From Lucifuga dentata (lineage: Eukaryota; Chordata; Actinopteri; Ophidiiformes; Bythitidae), in the NCBI GenBank assembly GCA_014773175.1, contig VXCM01002542.1:1-64000 (forward strand): a stretch of 64,000 nucleotides of DNA, in the 5' to 3' direction. Under the pieces are notes generated by a model, which saw only the letters and a list, made by a program, of their open reading frames with translations, had not been told where the DNA came from and did not search any database. Made by a program: the position numbers and the translations under genes. Positions 47,469-59,574 of the stretch are shown here, piece after piece (position 1 is the first letter of the stretch; every line of letters begins with the position of its first letter).

Positions 47469-50400
47469 ATTGTTCCTGATAAACTAATATAAATGAAATG
47501 AAAAACCACTGGGACGAAAATGTTCAAAGAAAATCAACAAACTACCTCAAACTACCTCAGAGCTGGAAGCTGTGAGCTATCCTAGGTGAAAAACACCGTT
47601 AGCAGTTTTTTCTCTGGAGGAACTGAAGAGAACAGATCTCCAAGCTGCTGTAAGAGATCAGTGTTACAATGGAGCTGGAGATGTAGCCTGTGATTTCTGC
47701 AGTGGGAAAAATCAAAAAGTTCTGTCTGCAGTGTCTGGTCTCTTACTGTCAGCACTACGTCCAGCCTCGATATGAAACAACTCCATTAAAGAAACACAAG
47801 CCACTTAAAGCCTCTGCAAAGATGAAGATTTTCTGTATCTGTGGTGTATCTAAGATATAACAGTGCTTTAGCAGGAAGTGGAGGCTATCACTGATAAAGC
47901 AGTGAGAGACAGCAAGACAATCTTCATTGAGGCGATCCATCTCATTGAGAAAAAAGGCTTGAATGTGAAGCAGCAGATCAGATCCCAATGGGAGACTGTG
48001 TTCGTCTGGCTTAAAAGCTTTGGGAGAAGCTGGAACAGGAGGTCCCCAAGGTGAGGATGAAAGATGCACAGCCAGCATCTCTCTCTCTCTCACTCTCTCT
48101 CGCAGTTTCTACACAATGATCCCCCCCCCCCNCCCCCCCCCCACTTGACTTTCCCAGCACCAATATCCATCATCTGTGGTACTTTGAGAATATGTCAAAG
48201 GCCAGAGACAAACTACATGCCTCTTAGTGAGTAATGGCCAGAGTTGCTGTTGAAAATGACTGAAGTGGCTCTTACTGTCAAAACTGGAGCTAGATTCCTA
48301 AAATGTTTATGTCAAATCACAATGGACTCCAACACAGCTAATGCAGAGCTGTCATTATCGGTGGAGAACAGGGAAAGAAAATGAATTTGGAAACAATAAC
48401 AGGTCTTGGCATTATTATTTCACTGATAGTTTTGATTTCATCATTTAAAAAAAGAATAGTTAAAAAAAAAATCACAAGTTTTATGTTAGGCCATCAGTTA
48501 TTGAATCACAGTACTCACCAGGAAATCTTGTAGCTAGGATGGTCTGATATATTATGATTTCAGCTGTTTAGCTATGCTAAAGTTCTGCGGTATTTATTCT
48601 GGAGATATGTCTACTTTGCTGGAATGTAATGCCTCCATTAACGTCAGCAGAAATTCATACATTTTTCATAACTTCTTGAAATCAGAGAGGCTCTGACTAG
48701 ACTAATGTTGTATCCATTGTTCCTGCCCTTGTTTTATTTGCCTGTCTTTGTCTTTTTAATCTGTTCATCTGCACTGCTGCCTTGAAGGTCACGTCTTTTG
48801 TAATTATATCTGCCTCATCTGCTTTCAGATATAAGTTCTACCATAAGCGTTGCACGTTAATAAGAATAGGTACTTGGTACAGAATTCCTTAATTGCCATT
48901 TTGTATCAAGTGACATCTCTCTTCTGTATGTCATGTGTGAATGAATGATGTCTATTGCAATTTAACAGATAGTAACTATCTGTCTGCTCCATCCATCCAT
49001 CCATCCATGATGACCTGCTAATGAACGATGCCTCCTGTTAACACCACAATGACTCAAAGTCTTTAACTAGACTATTTTCTTCTGTGGTCCCTTGATGGCA
49101 GGAAGTTCCCAAACTCCATTCAGTCTGCATGAACTCTCTTTGTCTTAAAAAAAAAAAAAAAAAAAAANAAAAAAAAAAAAAAAAAAAGGCCTACTGACCA
49201 AACTCTTCTACAACCACCTTCACACCGAAGGCCCTTAAGAAACACATTTTGACTTTATGCACTGCAGCCCTCTGACACTAATATGCAGTGAAACTGGAAA
49301 ATTTCTTTGTGGCACTTATTCCCAATTTTTTCCTTGATCAGCTTCTTGCTTATGTTTTACCTCCCACATAAGTCGCTTTGGATATAAGAGTTCACCAAAT
49401 GAATAAATGTCATATAAATGTAACAGTGTGAACAGGAATCGAATAGCACTGCTTGAAGCATTGATATGGTTTGTACGTTTTTAAGGTGTTTATGAGATGA
49501 GTGAGGAAGTTGGAAAGTTTGTGGCCAACCCATTACCAAGCTTGTGAATAAAAATAATTTTACAACAACAGCTTATTAAGTGTGAAAATTCAGAGGCAGC
49601 AAACAGGTGATGACAAATATGCAGGAAAAACTCTCCAAACCAAACTGTACTCATCGGCAGACAAATTAAAAACTCAAATTTTTGGCATTTTCTTACAAGT
49701 CAGCCAGCAGCAAATATGTGCATCACCTGTAACTTTCCCAAGAGCAGATATGCAGAAATACAACAAAGCCAAGGGGCCCTGAGAGACAGAAATTAATTTT
49801 TTTAATAAACCAGTTTGCAGCTGGTATGGAGAGTGCCAAAGTAGAACTGAATAAATTACATTACATTAAGAGCATGTGCACACAGAGCCAAGTTTGAATC
49901 TTTTTTGAGGAAAGTATTTGCCTAACACTACCTTCAGGCCCTCCCATATTTTATCTGGAAGCACCCACTGTTTCTGCGTGAACTGTACCAGTGATCAACT
50001 TCAACAATTGATCAGCTGCATTACCTTTACTCTCTTACTACACTAATACTGTGTTTGTACTACACTAAGTTTTACAGCCCAGAGGAAAATGTTAAAACTA
50101 AACAGATAATTCCATCACAAAGCAAAAATATGGAAAATACTGTACCTAAAACTGTCAATCCACAGAAGTACAAATGAAACAGCATAATAAATAGCTGGCT
50201 GTTTTTATATGTGGGTAGCTCTTTTCCCCTATTAGGAGATGTTTAAAATGCATATGTTTGGCAGATAAGTACTGAGCAAAATATGGGATTTGGCATCAAG
50301 TTAGACCTTTTAATCTATTAGTCTGTTAATAATTGTATGAGGATCTTTACCAATCATTTACAAATACAGAATGAGAGTGACAAGTTTGTTGGACTTTTTA

Positions 50401-51572
50401 CACAAAATGTGTTAATCTAGATTACTGTATAATAATAATAATAGTCTCATCATCAACTTCATCATAATCACTGTAGTTGTAGTTACTGTTATTATTGTTC
50501 AATGAATGAATGAATGCCATACAAATAAAGTTATAACAACATGCTATGGGTTTAAAATGGTGGGAAATAGTTAAAATAATAGATATTAATGCTTACTGTA
50601 GCAGTAATGAAATTGAGTTTGAGATCTGTGGATTATTTGGTGTCTTTCTCTGGGTCAGTGTGTGCCACAGCACAGGGATATCGTATTTCAGAGACTAAAA
50701 ACTGATCTAATTAAGGTTTTATGTGGAAACAAACAGTCAAACTAAAGGAAAGAAATGGATGGAGAGAAATTTTACTCTGTTTTTGGCTCATCAGTTTGTC
50801 TGCACTGCTCACACATTCTGAATATAAAATCCTGTCTTGTTTTTTTGCCATGAAATAAATATGATTTTTTTTTTTTTTTTTTTTTTTCTGGGACTACTGC
50901 AGATGGTCCAGTACATGTGTTGCTGATCATTCTTGAGAGCAGATGGAGCAGCCAGACTATTGGTGGTTTTCACAATACATCATCCAATTTGCTGCAACCC
51001 TGTAGTGGGCATACATTAAAAATGCTGCTTATGGTCAGCAACTTCCCCAATATACTGAACAATACGAAGGATTAAAAATCTAAATTAAAGACCTGTTCAA
51101 AATTACTTTTTCTGTAACCAAAATAGTAGCCATGCCCTTAATTTCACTGCTGAGGTCTGTGCCAGGATTCAAATGGTAATCTCCTCAGTGTAACATCACT
51201 GCGCTGATAGCATCGTTCTTCCATCTCAGCTCTTCTGCCGTCTGTCCACTTCCTATCTGATCTGTCTCTTTCTCTATATCATTTCTTCTTTCTCTTTCTG
51301 TCCCTCAGACAGAGACACAATGACAGAGACATGAACACACACGCACACAAGATGTGATGAAGATATGACTCCAGACAGTATTCATAGAGGAGCCATGTCA
51401 GATGTAAAAACAATGATATATTAACGGTTGATGATTGCAGGTGATATCAGGTTATCGGAATGTTACAGAGTTCAGTGTGGATGTTATTGGGTTACCAACT
51501 GACATTTCCTCCACACCCTCTCTTATTAACAAACACAGCCACAGTCACCTAGTCCTGCGTTTAAAACTTGAC
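47469..51572 (-). other. Sequence 5' of the syt7 TM exon, part 3
   Basis: Contains a poly-C N-join (48121-48142), (ATCC)n at 48989-49008, a poly-A N-join at 49168 and poly-T at 50863-50887. No gene is supported. Confidence 0.6.
48121..48142. repeat. Poly-C tract with N at 48132
   Basis: Cytosine run on both sides of a single N. True length unknown. Confidence 0.85.
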
Positions 51573-51606
<34 letters not shown>

Positions 51607-51621
51607 TTAATATTAATAATA
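51573..51621. repeat. (AAT)n tail of the L2 LINE
   Basis: (AAT)n then 'attaatattaat', directly next to 'aactttattgtatagcacctttcgaaacag', a sequence typical of fish L2 3' ends. On the element strand it is the 3' (ATT)n tail. Confidence 0.8.
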
Positions 51622-52069
51622 ACTTTATTGTATAGCACCTTTCGAAACAGAGTTACAAGCTGTCTGAAAATATAGCCAAGTTTAATACACAATGAAATGA
51701 CAATTTAAAACAATTTAAGCCACACCATAAAACAATTAAAAATAATAAAATAAGATAAGCAGATAATAAGAACAGTTACCACAGTTAGGGGAAGACCATA
51801 TGATAAATATATATTATAATTATATTATATATTATAAAATAAGTCTTAAGACAGGTCTTAAAAGAAGATACTGAGTGAGCCAGTCTGAGGTCCTCCAGCA
51901 GGGAATCCCATAATTTAGGGGCACGAACAGCAAAAGCCTGGTCGCCTTTGGTGGCAAGGCAAGATCTGGGAACCACCAAAAGGTTCCTGCCAGAGGATCT
52001 CAGAGAGTGATCAGGCTTGTAAAAAGTTAAAAGATCACATATGTAAGCAGGTGACTGATTATGTATGAC

Positions 52070-52202
52070 TTTAAAAACAAGCAATAAGATCTTAAAATCA
52101 ATCCTAAAACTGACTGGCAACCAGTGAAGGGCAGCNTTTAAAAACAAGCAATAAGATCTTAAAATCAATCCTAAAACTGACTGGCAACCAGTGAAGGGCA
52201 GC
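52070..52202. repeat. 66-bp duplication around N 52136 (assembly artefact)
   Basis: 52070-52135 and 52137-52202 are identical, inside L2 ORF2. Confidence 0.92.
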
Positions 52203-54574
52203 GCAGACTGATGTGATGTGGCCACTTCTTCTGGACTGTGTTAAAAGCTGAGCAGCAGTGTTCTGAATTAGCTGAATCCAATGAAAGTTTCTTTTGCTGA
52301 TACCAATAAAGCACATCACAATAATTGAGCCTGGAGGAAACGAAGGTGTGGATGACCTTTTCCAAGTGTTTGAAAGTGAGAAAAGTTTTAATTTTGGTGT
52401 TCTACCTTAGTTGGAAGAAACAAGGCTGCATCAGTCACTTGAGTATCAAAAGAGAGATTCGAATCAAAAATGACCCCAAGATTCCGGGCTTCTTCTTTAA
52501 TATTAGTAGTTAAGGAGCCCATACTAGTCATGAAATAAGGAGTGGTAGTATTGCAGAGGCCAAGAGGGGTAAATATAAGACAGTCTTAGAATTACTGAGC
52601 TGAAGAAAGTTATTGGACATCCAACACTTGATATCAGACGTCAAGACATGATGGAGGACAAGTCACTTACACTGGGACACAGAGTTGTATGTCATCTGCA
52701 TAGCAATGGAAATGTATTGTGTTTATGGATGATTTGTCCCAGCGGAAGCATGTAAATAGTGAACAACAAGGGGCCCAGAATAGACCCCTGAGGAACCCCA
52801 CAGAAGAGTGGGGCACTAGAGGAGGAAGAGGCTTTACCAATTTCTACAGAGAAGGACCTGTTGGCCAAGTATAAGACAAAGAGTCCAGCACCCTATCGCT
52901 GATGCCAATGTAGGTTTTTAAGCTGTTGATTAACACATTGAAGTCAATTTTATCAAAAACTGAGCTGAGGTTGAGGAGAATTAAAATTAAATGAAAATCT
53001 GCATCTCCAGCAAGCAGTAGAGCATTTAAAACTCTGACCAGAGCAGTCTCAGTGCTGTGAAACACATGAAAACCAGATTGGAAAGTTGCAAAAATCTGAT
53101 TTTTGTTCATAAATGAGATCAATTGGACTGAGACATTTTTTTCTAAAATCTTGGATAAAAATGGTAACTTAGAGATAGATCTAAAATTACTTAAAACACA
53201 GTGATTAAGAGAAGGTTTCTTGAGTAGAAGATAAACTGTGGCATGCCTAAAACTAGAAGGAAAAACAGCAGAAAACAAAAAGCAATTGATAATGGCCAAA
53301 ATATTTGGACCAACTATTGGCAATACCTCTTTTAGATACCAAGTGGGGACGCAGTCAGCGGTGTAAGTGGAAGAATTTAAAAGTGCAGCCAGTGTTGGCA
53401 GGGAGATTTCATCAAAATGTGTTAACTGGGATGATGGACAAGATATTATTGTAAGTTCCCTAGGATCTGCAGAAATGTGTTGTCTAATGTCTGTAATCTT
53501 GTTAATGAAATGTTGAGAAAGTCTTCACATCTTTCTAAGGAGGCTTCACCAGATTGATTAAGTGAGGGACTGATCACAGAATTAATTGTTTTAAAGAGAG
53601 CCCTGGGATTGTGGCCCTGTTTGGAAATAAGATGTGAGAAAAATTGGTAACTGGCATTTTTGACAACAACCTGATAGGCAGACATCAAGCTTCTAGAATC
53701 AAGCATCAAGAAGAGCTAGCGAGTTTGCATGTTTATCTTTCTTCCATCGGCGCTCAGCCTTTCTACATTGCCTTTTAAGACACATGGTGTCGTCATTCAG
53801 CCAAGACAGAGAAGATGATTTTGGTCTCTTATATCGAACTGGTACTAAAGAATCTAAAATATTTACACAAGTGCTGTTAAAAACATCTAAAAGCTCATCA
53901 GCAGAGTTGGTATGGTAAACAGATGGGCTAAAAGGGTTCGTTACTGAAGTAAAAGCTTGGCGGAAGCAGTGGGCAGACTCTGAGTTTAGAGGGCGAGATC
54001 GAATCAGAGTAAGTGGCTTGGCAGGGGGAGAGGAAAACAGGACCTGAAACAATACAGCCATATGGTCAGACGGTGTGAAATCAACTAAATCTGTATTATC
54101 CACACTGAAGCCATGGGTGAGAACAAGGTCAAGAGTATGAACTTTCGAGTGGCTGGGTTTCTCAGGTTTCTCAATAAACTGTGCAAAATTAAACTAATCT
54201 AAAAGTTTGATAAAATCTGAACAAAAAGAGGAGGAGCAGCAGACATGAATGTTAAAATCACCAAGAATAAAAACCATGTCATATTTAACATTATGACTGA
54301 TAAAAGCTCAGAAAATTCCTGAATAAAGTCAGAACTGGCTTTAGGAGGTCTACAGATTAAAACACATAAAACAGGGGTTTTACCCTTTAAAATAAAGCTA
54401 AGAATCTCAAGGGTGGAAAAGCAACCGAAAAAGATAGGGGAGCAACTAAAGCTGTCTCTGTGGATAACTGCCAGACCACCATCACGACCTGTCAGTCTCG
54501 GCTGGTGGAAGAATAAGAAATTAAGTGGGCATGACTCAATAAGTGGAATACAGTCATCAAGATGTATCCAAGAC

Positions 54575-54709
54575 TCAGTGATCATACAAAAGTCAATATT
54601 GTTAGACATGATAAAATCCTGACAGATAAAAGACTTGTTGGNTCAGTGATCATACAAAAGTCAATATTGTTAGACATGATAAAATCCTGACAGATAAAAG
54701 ACTTGTTGG
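54575..54709. repeat. 67-bp duplication around N 54642 (assembly artefact)
   Basis: 54575-54641 and 54643-54709 are identical, inside the L2 endonuclease region. Confidence 0.92.
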
Positions 54710-54989
54710 CAAGACAACAGACATTAATCAGACAAAAGGCAGTCATATTGGTGATGGGGGTGGTCTTTGTGGTATTGATAGCGATAAGGTTATTTCTGAG
54801 TGGACTAGGAGTAATTCTATGTTTAGTACATCCTGCAGTAATCCTGACAGGGATGAGGGAAGCTGAACTAGGGAATGAGATCAAGCCTGTGCCTGCAGAA
54901 CCCAAGTGGTTAGAAACAGAGCTCTTTACAGCAGACCCAAGGTACTAGGACAGGTCATGAGGGGAATATGTCAGAGATGTTCAAAAGCT

Positions 54990-56133
54990 ATGAAATTAAT
55001 GTAGTTTGAGATCCGTTCCCTCTTCCCTTTACTGTTAGGATGCAAACCGTCCATTTTATACGGATCACACCGAGTCCAAAAGTTATCAAAGTTGCTAATA
55101 AAACATGGCCAGTGGCAGCGGTAAAATTTTGTATCCAATTGTGTAGGTTAAAAAGACGACTAAAACATTTGGAGCTGTTAGACAGGGTGGGAATAGGGCC
55201 AGACAGGCTAAAATTCAACAGAGGTAGCCAAGGACTCCAGATCATAATGCAGATTGATTGAATTTCTCAATCTGACATCACTGATACCAGCATGCACAAT
55301 TACCAAGTAAGCTGAGGCATGGATGTTAATGAGAGCAGGAACAAGTTCTAAGGAGTCTGTTGTATTTCCTCCAGAGAGACAGTAGGTGATGGCACCAGGC
55401 AGCTTAACAAATCTGATGACTGAGTCACCGATGATTAAAATCTCAGGCCGCTTGAGTCAGGGGTCGCTAGTGTACACAGATAGTTTAGGGTGTAGTTGAT
55501 AGCTAATATTTAACAAGCTGAATGGACACACCTGATCTGAGCGATTTAACATCTGGGCCCTCATGCGCTGAGGAGGTGAGATCGAAGAGGATGTAGCAGG
55601 TGGTTTAGAAGAAGCAGAGGGCTTCTGTGGGGAGGGTATGGATTATAGTGCTCTTTTGGGATCCAGCAATGGAGAAGAGAGACGAGGGTGTTTATTCCCA
55701 GGGGCTACACACCCAGCAGACGAGGACCTGGTAGTGGAGCTGGCTGGAGACGTGCGTTTCCTGGAGATTGGTGGCCCAGCCCTGCTGCTACTCAGGGTTG
55801 TCACTTGATCCATGGGGAGCGTGGCCAGAGAAGAGAAGAAGTTGGACAGCAGGATGGTCTCATCACCTCCCACTCCAAAAGGTTCATGGGGGGAAGGGAG
55901 AGCCTTTTCCGACACCTCACAATGGATGCCCAGGAGGGGGAGAGATCCAAGGTTGGGCCACGTTCACTGTGGAAAATTGCCGCTTCCACGGTTGGAAGTG
56001 ACTGGCTGGAAGTGGGCTTGAGGCTGACCAGTTGTGAGCAGAGCTCCGACTGATGGTGGAGGAGGTCTTCAATGAGCTGCTCAATGGAGCAAAGCTTGGC
56101 TTTCAGCTCTGTTACATTGGTAGACGCAGCCAT
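54990..56133 (-). pseudogene. L2 ORF1 remnant with SGNH-type esterase domain
   Basis: The start reads MAASTNVTELKAKLCSIEQL, a coiled-coil-like N-terminus. Next come SERGPTLDLSPSWASIVRCR and KRLSLPP, then (frame change) a Ser/Pro/Arg-rich stretch. The esterase part has EILIIGDSVIRF with the nucleophile block GDS at 55421-55429, then LSGGNTTDSLEL and LVIVHAGISDVRL. After another frame change come GPIPTLSNSSKCFSRLFNLH and the Asp-His block DGLHPN at 55034-55051. The order GDS, GGN, HxG, DGLHPN is that of the esterase in CR1/L2 ORF1 proteins (zebrafish ZfL2-1 is the known example). The third block has HAGISD instead of the usual HxGTND. Confidence 0.8.
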
Positions 56134-57803
56134 TGGAGAGGGTGACTAATTGTGCAGAGTCTTTGTCCTAGGAGGCAGAAATCCACAGTCCTTTGCTGCT
56201 TATGTTCGCAAGACAGAGTCTGTTGTCCAAGCTAACCAGTCGGCAGCTTAACTAGCTGCTGAGCTAGCATAAGCTAGCACTGAAAAGACAGTGTTCTCTC
56301 CCGGTTTAGTTATGCTGTTCGTCGCTGTTGATTGAAGAATTCCTTCAGTGTGAGTTGATATAGTCAACTTATGTCGCTGTTTTTCCGCTTGTATCGCTTG
56401 GTCTGTCTCCAGGCTTCTCCCCAATCCCAAAAAATACAAAAAATACAAAGTCAGTCTGCCTTACAGTCTCTCCTCACCACTTGATGAGATGTGGTTATTG
56501 TGATATACTGTATTTCAGGCTTCTTTCTAGACAGTTTATGCATATGGTGCTAAGATTATTTCCCTTGAATTAGAAAAACAAAATGGAGTCATCTTTAAAC
56601 AAGATCTCAAGGCTTTCTTGAATTCTGTTTTTTGCAAATAAGTACAACTTTTCCTGGATAAGTTTTGTTTAATTACATATATTAGTCTTAGATTTAAAAA
56701 CCTCATAATATTTCACAAGAAAAAAAAAATAGAAAAGGACAATGTTAAAAAAATAAACAACGTGATTGAATTTGTATAGTAGAAATACGTCCTGTGATGG
56801 TCCAAACTTTTCAACAGCCAGGTACAAACCATTACAGTATAGTATTCTACACATACAAATGCTTCCCTAAACAATTATTGAATTCACTGCCGAGATGAAT
56901 ACATTAGAGCTGAAAAAGGCTTCAAGAAGCTTAACTTTGTGTTATCACCGGTTTGTTTTTTTCCTTGGTAGCTTAGCAACAGCTGCTCAGTAGCATACTT
57001 ACTAGCACGAGCCCCGGAGCAGTGTGACTGGCATTTTGAAAGCATGCTCCCTGACTGACTGTCACCTTAATCACATAAACACTGCAGGAAGGCAAGAAAA
57101 CCAATACGAGTCACATATATGGTATCCTATGTTCAGTTTTTTTAAATTTATTTTTTATTAGATTTTAGATTAGTGGATAAAGAAAAACATGCATACACAT
57201 GCATAGCATACACAAATGCACTCACATACTGTAATATACTATCTTCCATGTGTGTCTACATAATGAGAATAAGCTGACTTTTGTATGTCCAATAAAACAT
57301 ATATGCACACAAGCACAGAGGTCCAATCAAGTCACAGATCACAGATCAAGTCACAGACTGTGGTGGCAGTCGCTGTCTTTGACCATGTTGTCAATTTAGC
57401 GTCCCTGTGTGGAGTGTTTTATGATATCCTTGCTGGCAGTTAGACCTAAGAACCGTGTTAACCCTGTCCCACAGCACTGAGATGGACTGCCAAGCTGAGT
57501 GGCTGTGACAGGACAGTCCACATGGACACATTTCCTTTAGTCCCTCGTCCACCTCCACCAGCCTGCCTAGGTGGCTCTGTCACAACTCTTCTTATTTCCA
57601 CCCATGTGACTTGAAGTCTCCTGTTTGCTCTGCCTTTTCAGTGACCTCCCTGCTCATTGACTGTTGCTACATATACATATATACACCCTACGTAAAGACA
57701 GATAGATGCAGGGCAAAGGCAAATCAACACAGATACACCTGCTTTACAATACACAAGGGCCATTTAGGCTGCAGTTAGCTGTGCAGAACAGATCGACCAA
57801 GAG

Positions 57804-57807
<4 letters not shown>

Positions 57808-57840
<33 letters not shown>

Positions 57841-57869
57841 TGCGTGTGGGTGTGGGTGTGTGTGTGTGC
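57808..57869. repeat. (GT)n microsatellite with GGGT interruptions
   Basis: GT array followed by several GTGGGTGT units and then a G-rich stretch (to about 57900). Confidence 0.9.
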
Positions 57870-58242
57870 TTGAAGATGTGGTCGTGGGGGTTGGGGTTGG
57901 ACTCTAAAACAGCCTAAGGACCAGTCAGATCATTAGCCAGACTGTGTCTCGTCTGTTTGACAGGAGAAGGTCTAGCTCATGGACGAGCACTAATGTCATC
58001 CTGTGCTCTAGTTTGAGACCATTAACAAGCACCCAGGACCCCCCGCATCAGGACTACCTTTAAAAATGGCTGCGATTAGAGACGGCACAGCATCTCAAGG
58101 TCAGAATCAAAGTGGGGAACTGGGCGAAGGACTGTAGTATTGTTTGGCATGTGACCCCCTTAGTACATCATTATTTCTGTGAGGGATGCTGATTGTTAGG
58201 CAATGCCAACATCACAAAAAAGCAAAACTAGATAAAAATGAC

Positions 58243-58276
58243 ATGTCACTTGTCACTTGTCACATGTCACGCGTCA
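58243..58276. repeat. TGTCAC short tandem array
   Basis: ATGTCAC, TTGTCAC, TTGTCAC, ATGTCAC, GCGTCAT in a row. Confidence 0.8.
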
Positions 58277-59000
58277 TTTTGTATTTGTATAATATAAGAG
58301 AAGAAACATATTTTGCTCTGTCTTCAGAGAGTAGAATGTAAACAAACGGAGCTTGAATGGCAGAGGAAAAGAGGAAGGAAAGTGTTGAAGAATCCATGGG
58401 AGGGGACATTAACAGATGATTGTTAAAGGAGTCCCAAAACTAACTCCTCCAGCAGAATACACAGAAATTTGTGGTGTATCTTGTATTGATGCATAGACCT
58501 CGTTTCCCAATTACACTCTTGTCATTTATCTGAACACCAACGCCTGATGGAGGGATTGACCCCCGGGGCTCACTCAGCAGCTCACAAACTGTCCAAACAA
58601 AAGATTATGGCACTGGAGCCACTCAAGACGAGCATTTTTCTCTGACAACCTTTACAAATGTGAAACCATATGAATGATATTTTGTCAGAGTTTTAGACTT
58701 TTGGCACTTTGCCAAACAATTTAATAACACGAATGATTGAAGGGTTAGCAGAACTTGCAGGTTTTTAATTTGACACTTTTAATATTTGTAGAAATGCTAC
58801 ATCGCCTTAACAGAAGCTTGAACTGATTTCTAGCGGTCCTGAAGTGCTCTATTGGAGTTTTTTAAAGTTAATTTGCTGCAGCAATTTTACCTCATTGTCG
58901 GTATTTCTTTGGAAAGCAAAAACCAAAAATAATTTATCAGAAGTTTTGGAGCACTAAACATGTCCTGGTCAGTCACTTTCTCTGCTGTGTGTATGTGTGT

Positions 59001-59001
<1 letters not shown>

Positions 59002-59045
<44 letters not shown>

Positions 59046-59060
59046 TTTTTTGTTTTTTTT
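59002..59060. repeat. Long poly-T tract
   Basis: More than 40 consecutive T, then T-rich with G. Its length is probably unreliable. Confidence 0.9.
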
Positions 59061-59505
59061 TTGAGAATCATGAATAATTTCATTGAAAGAATTTTAGATT
59101 AATAATCAGTACAACCAGAGTGATTCATTCTGTTTGTTTTGTTCCACATATTGATGCAGGTGAATCATCATTAGTTCAATTAAAGAATTTCAACACTCCT
59201 GAAAGAGTGTCATTCTAATTAAATGTGGTGATTTTAAGGAGTTTGTTAATGTTTTATAGCATGCAGATGTTCAGGTTCACTGCCATCCTCTGCAAGTGAC
59301 AAATAAAAATAGTATATCAATAATAATACTATTAAATAATCTATCAGGAAATAATAAAGGATCTACATCTTTAAACCACTATTATATTTCCTTAGGTAAA
59401 GAATACCAGCATTTCAAAGTTATTAGATTTTATGTTCAAATACCAGGTTTGTTTTGATAGAAGAGTAAGATAACTAAGTTTTATAAACCGTTGTTTTGGA
59501 CCATA

Positions 59506-59574
59506 CATGAATCAACAGATTTGCGTCATTTAATCTGATTCATCATGAATCAACAGATTTGCATCATTTAATCT
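59506..59574. repeat. 31-bp direct repeat
   Basis: 59506-59536 and 59544-59574 ('catgaatcaacagatttgc..catttaatct') differ at one base, with no N between them, so this is a real local duplication. Confidence 0.85.

Larger units (their letters stand above)
51785..54905 (-). pseudogene. L2 ORF2 remnant (APE endonuclease + reverse transcriptase)
   Basis: APE-type endonuclease: FIMSNNIDFCMITESWIHL near 54610, GDFNIH at 54245-54262 in a shifted frame, and the catalytic TPSDHMAV at about 54062. The linker contains LSWLNDDTM..KRQCRKAERRWKKD near 53760. [54 protein letters not shown] (about 52760-52800) and the active-site YADD at 52691-52702. Degenerated positions such as LLNLSSVFDKIDF (normally LDLSAAFDTVDH) show loss of the first catalytic Asp context. 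The C-terminus reads HWLPVSFRIDFKILLLVFK and GDQAFAVRAPKLWDSLLEDL. At least five frame changes plus two N-joins. Confidence 0.85.
51573..56440 (-). mobile_element. Nearly full-length, frameshifted L2-type LINE
   Basis: In 5' to 3' order on the minus strand: a 5' untranslated part (about 56440-56134), ORF1 (56133 to about 54990), ORF2 endonuclease (54905-54060), linker and RT (53700-52690), RT C-terminal region (52365-51785), a short 3' UTR and the (ATT)n tail. Frames are broken many times, so it is inactive. Two artefactual 66-67-bp duplications lie at N 52136 and N 54642. The exact 5' end and TSD were not determined. L2 assignment rests on the ORF2 style (STETALVRVLNALL, YADD, SLRSSGRNLLVVPRS, KGDQAFAVRAPKLWDSL) and the ORF1 esterase. 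Confidence 0.88.

Noticed and set aside
55688..56053. 121-codon plus-strand frame
   Set aside because: Antisense shadow of the L2 ORF1.
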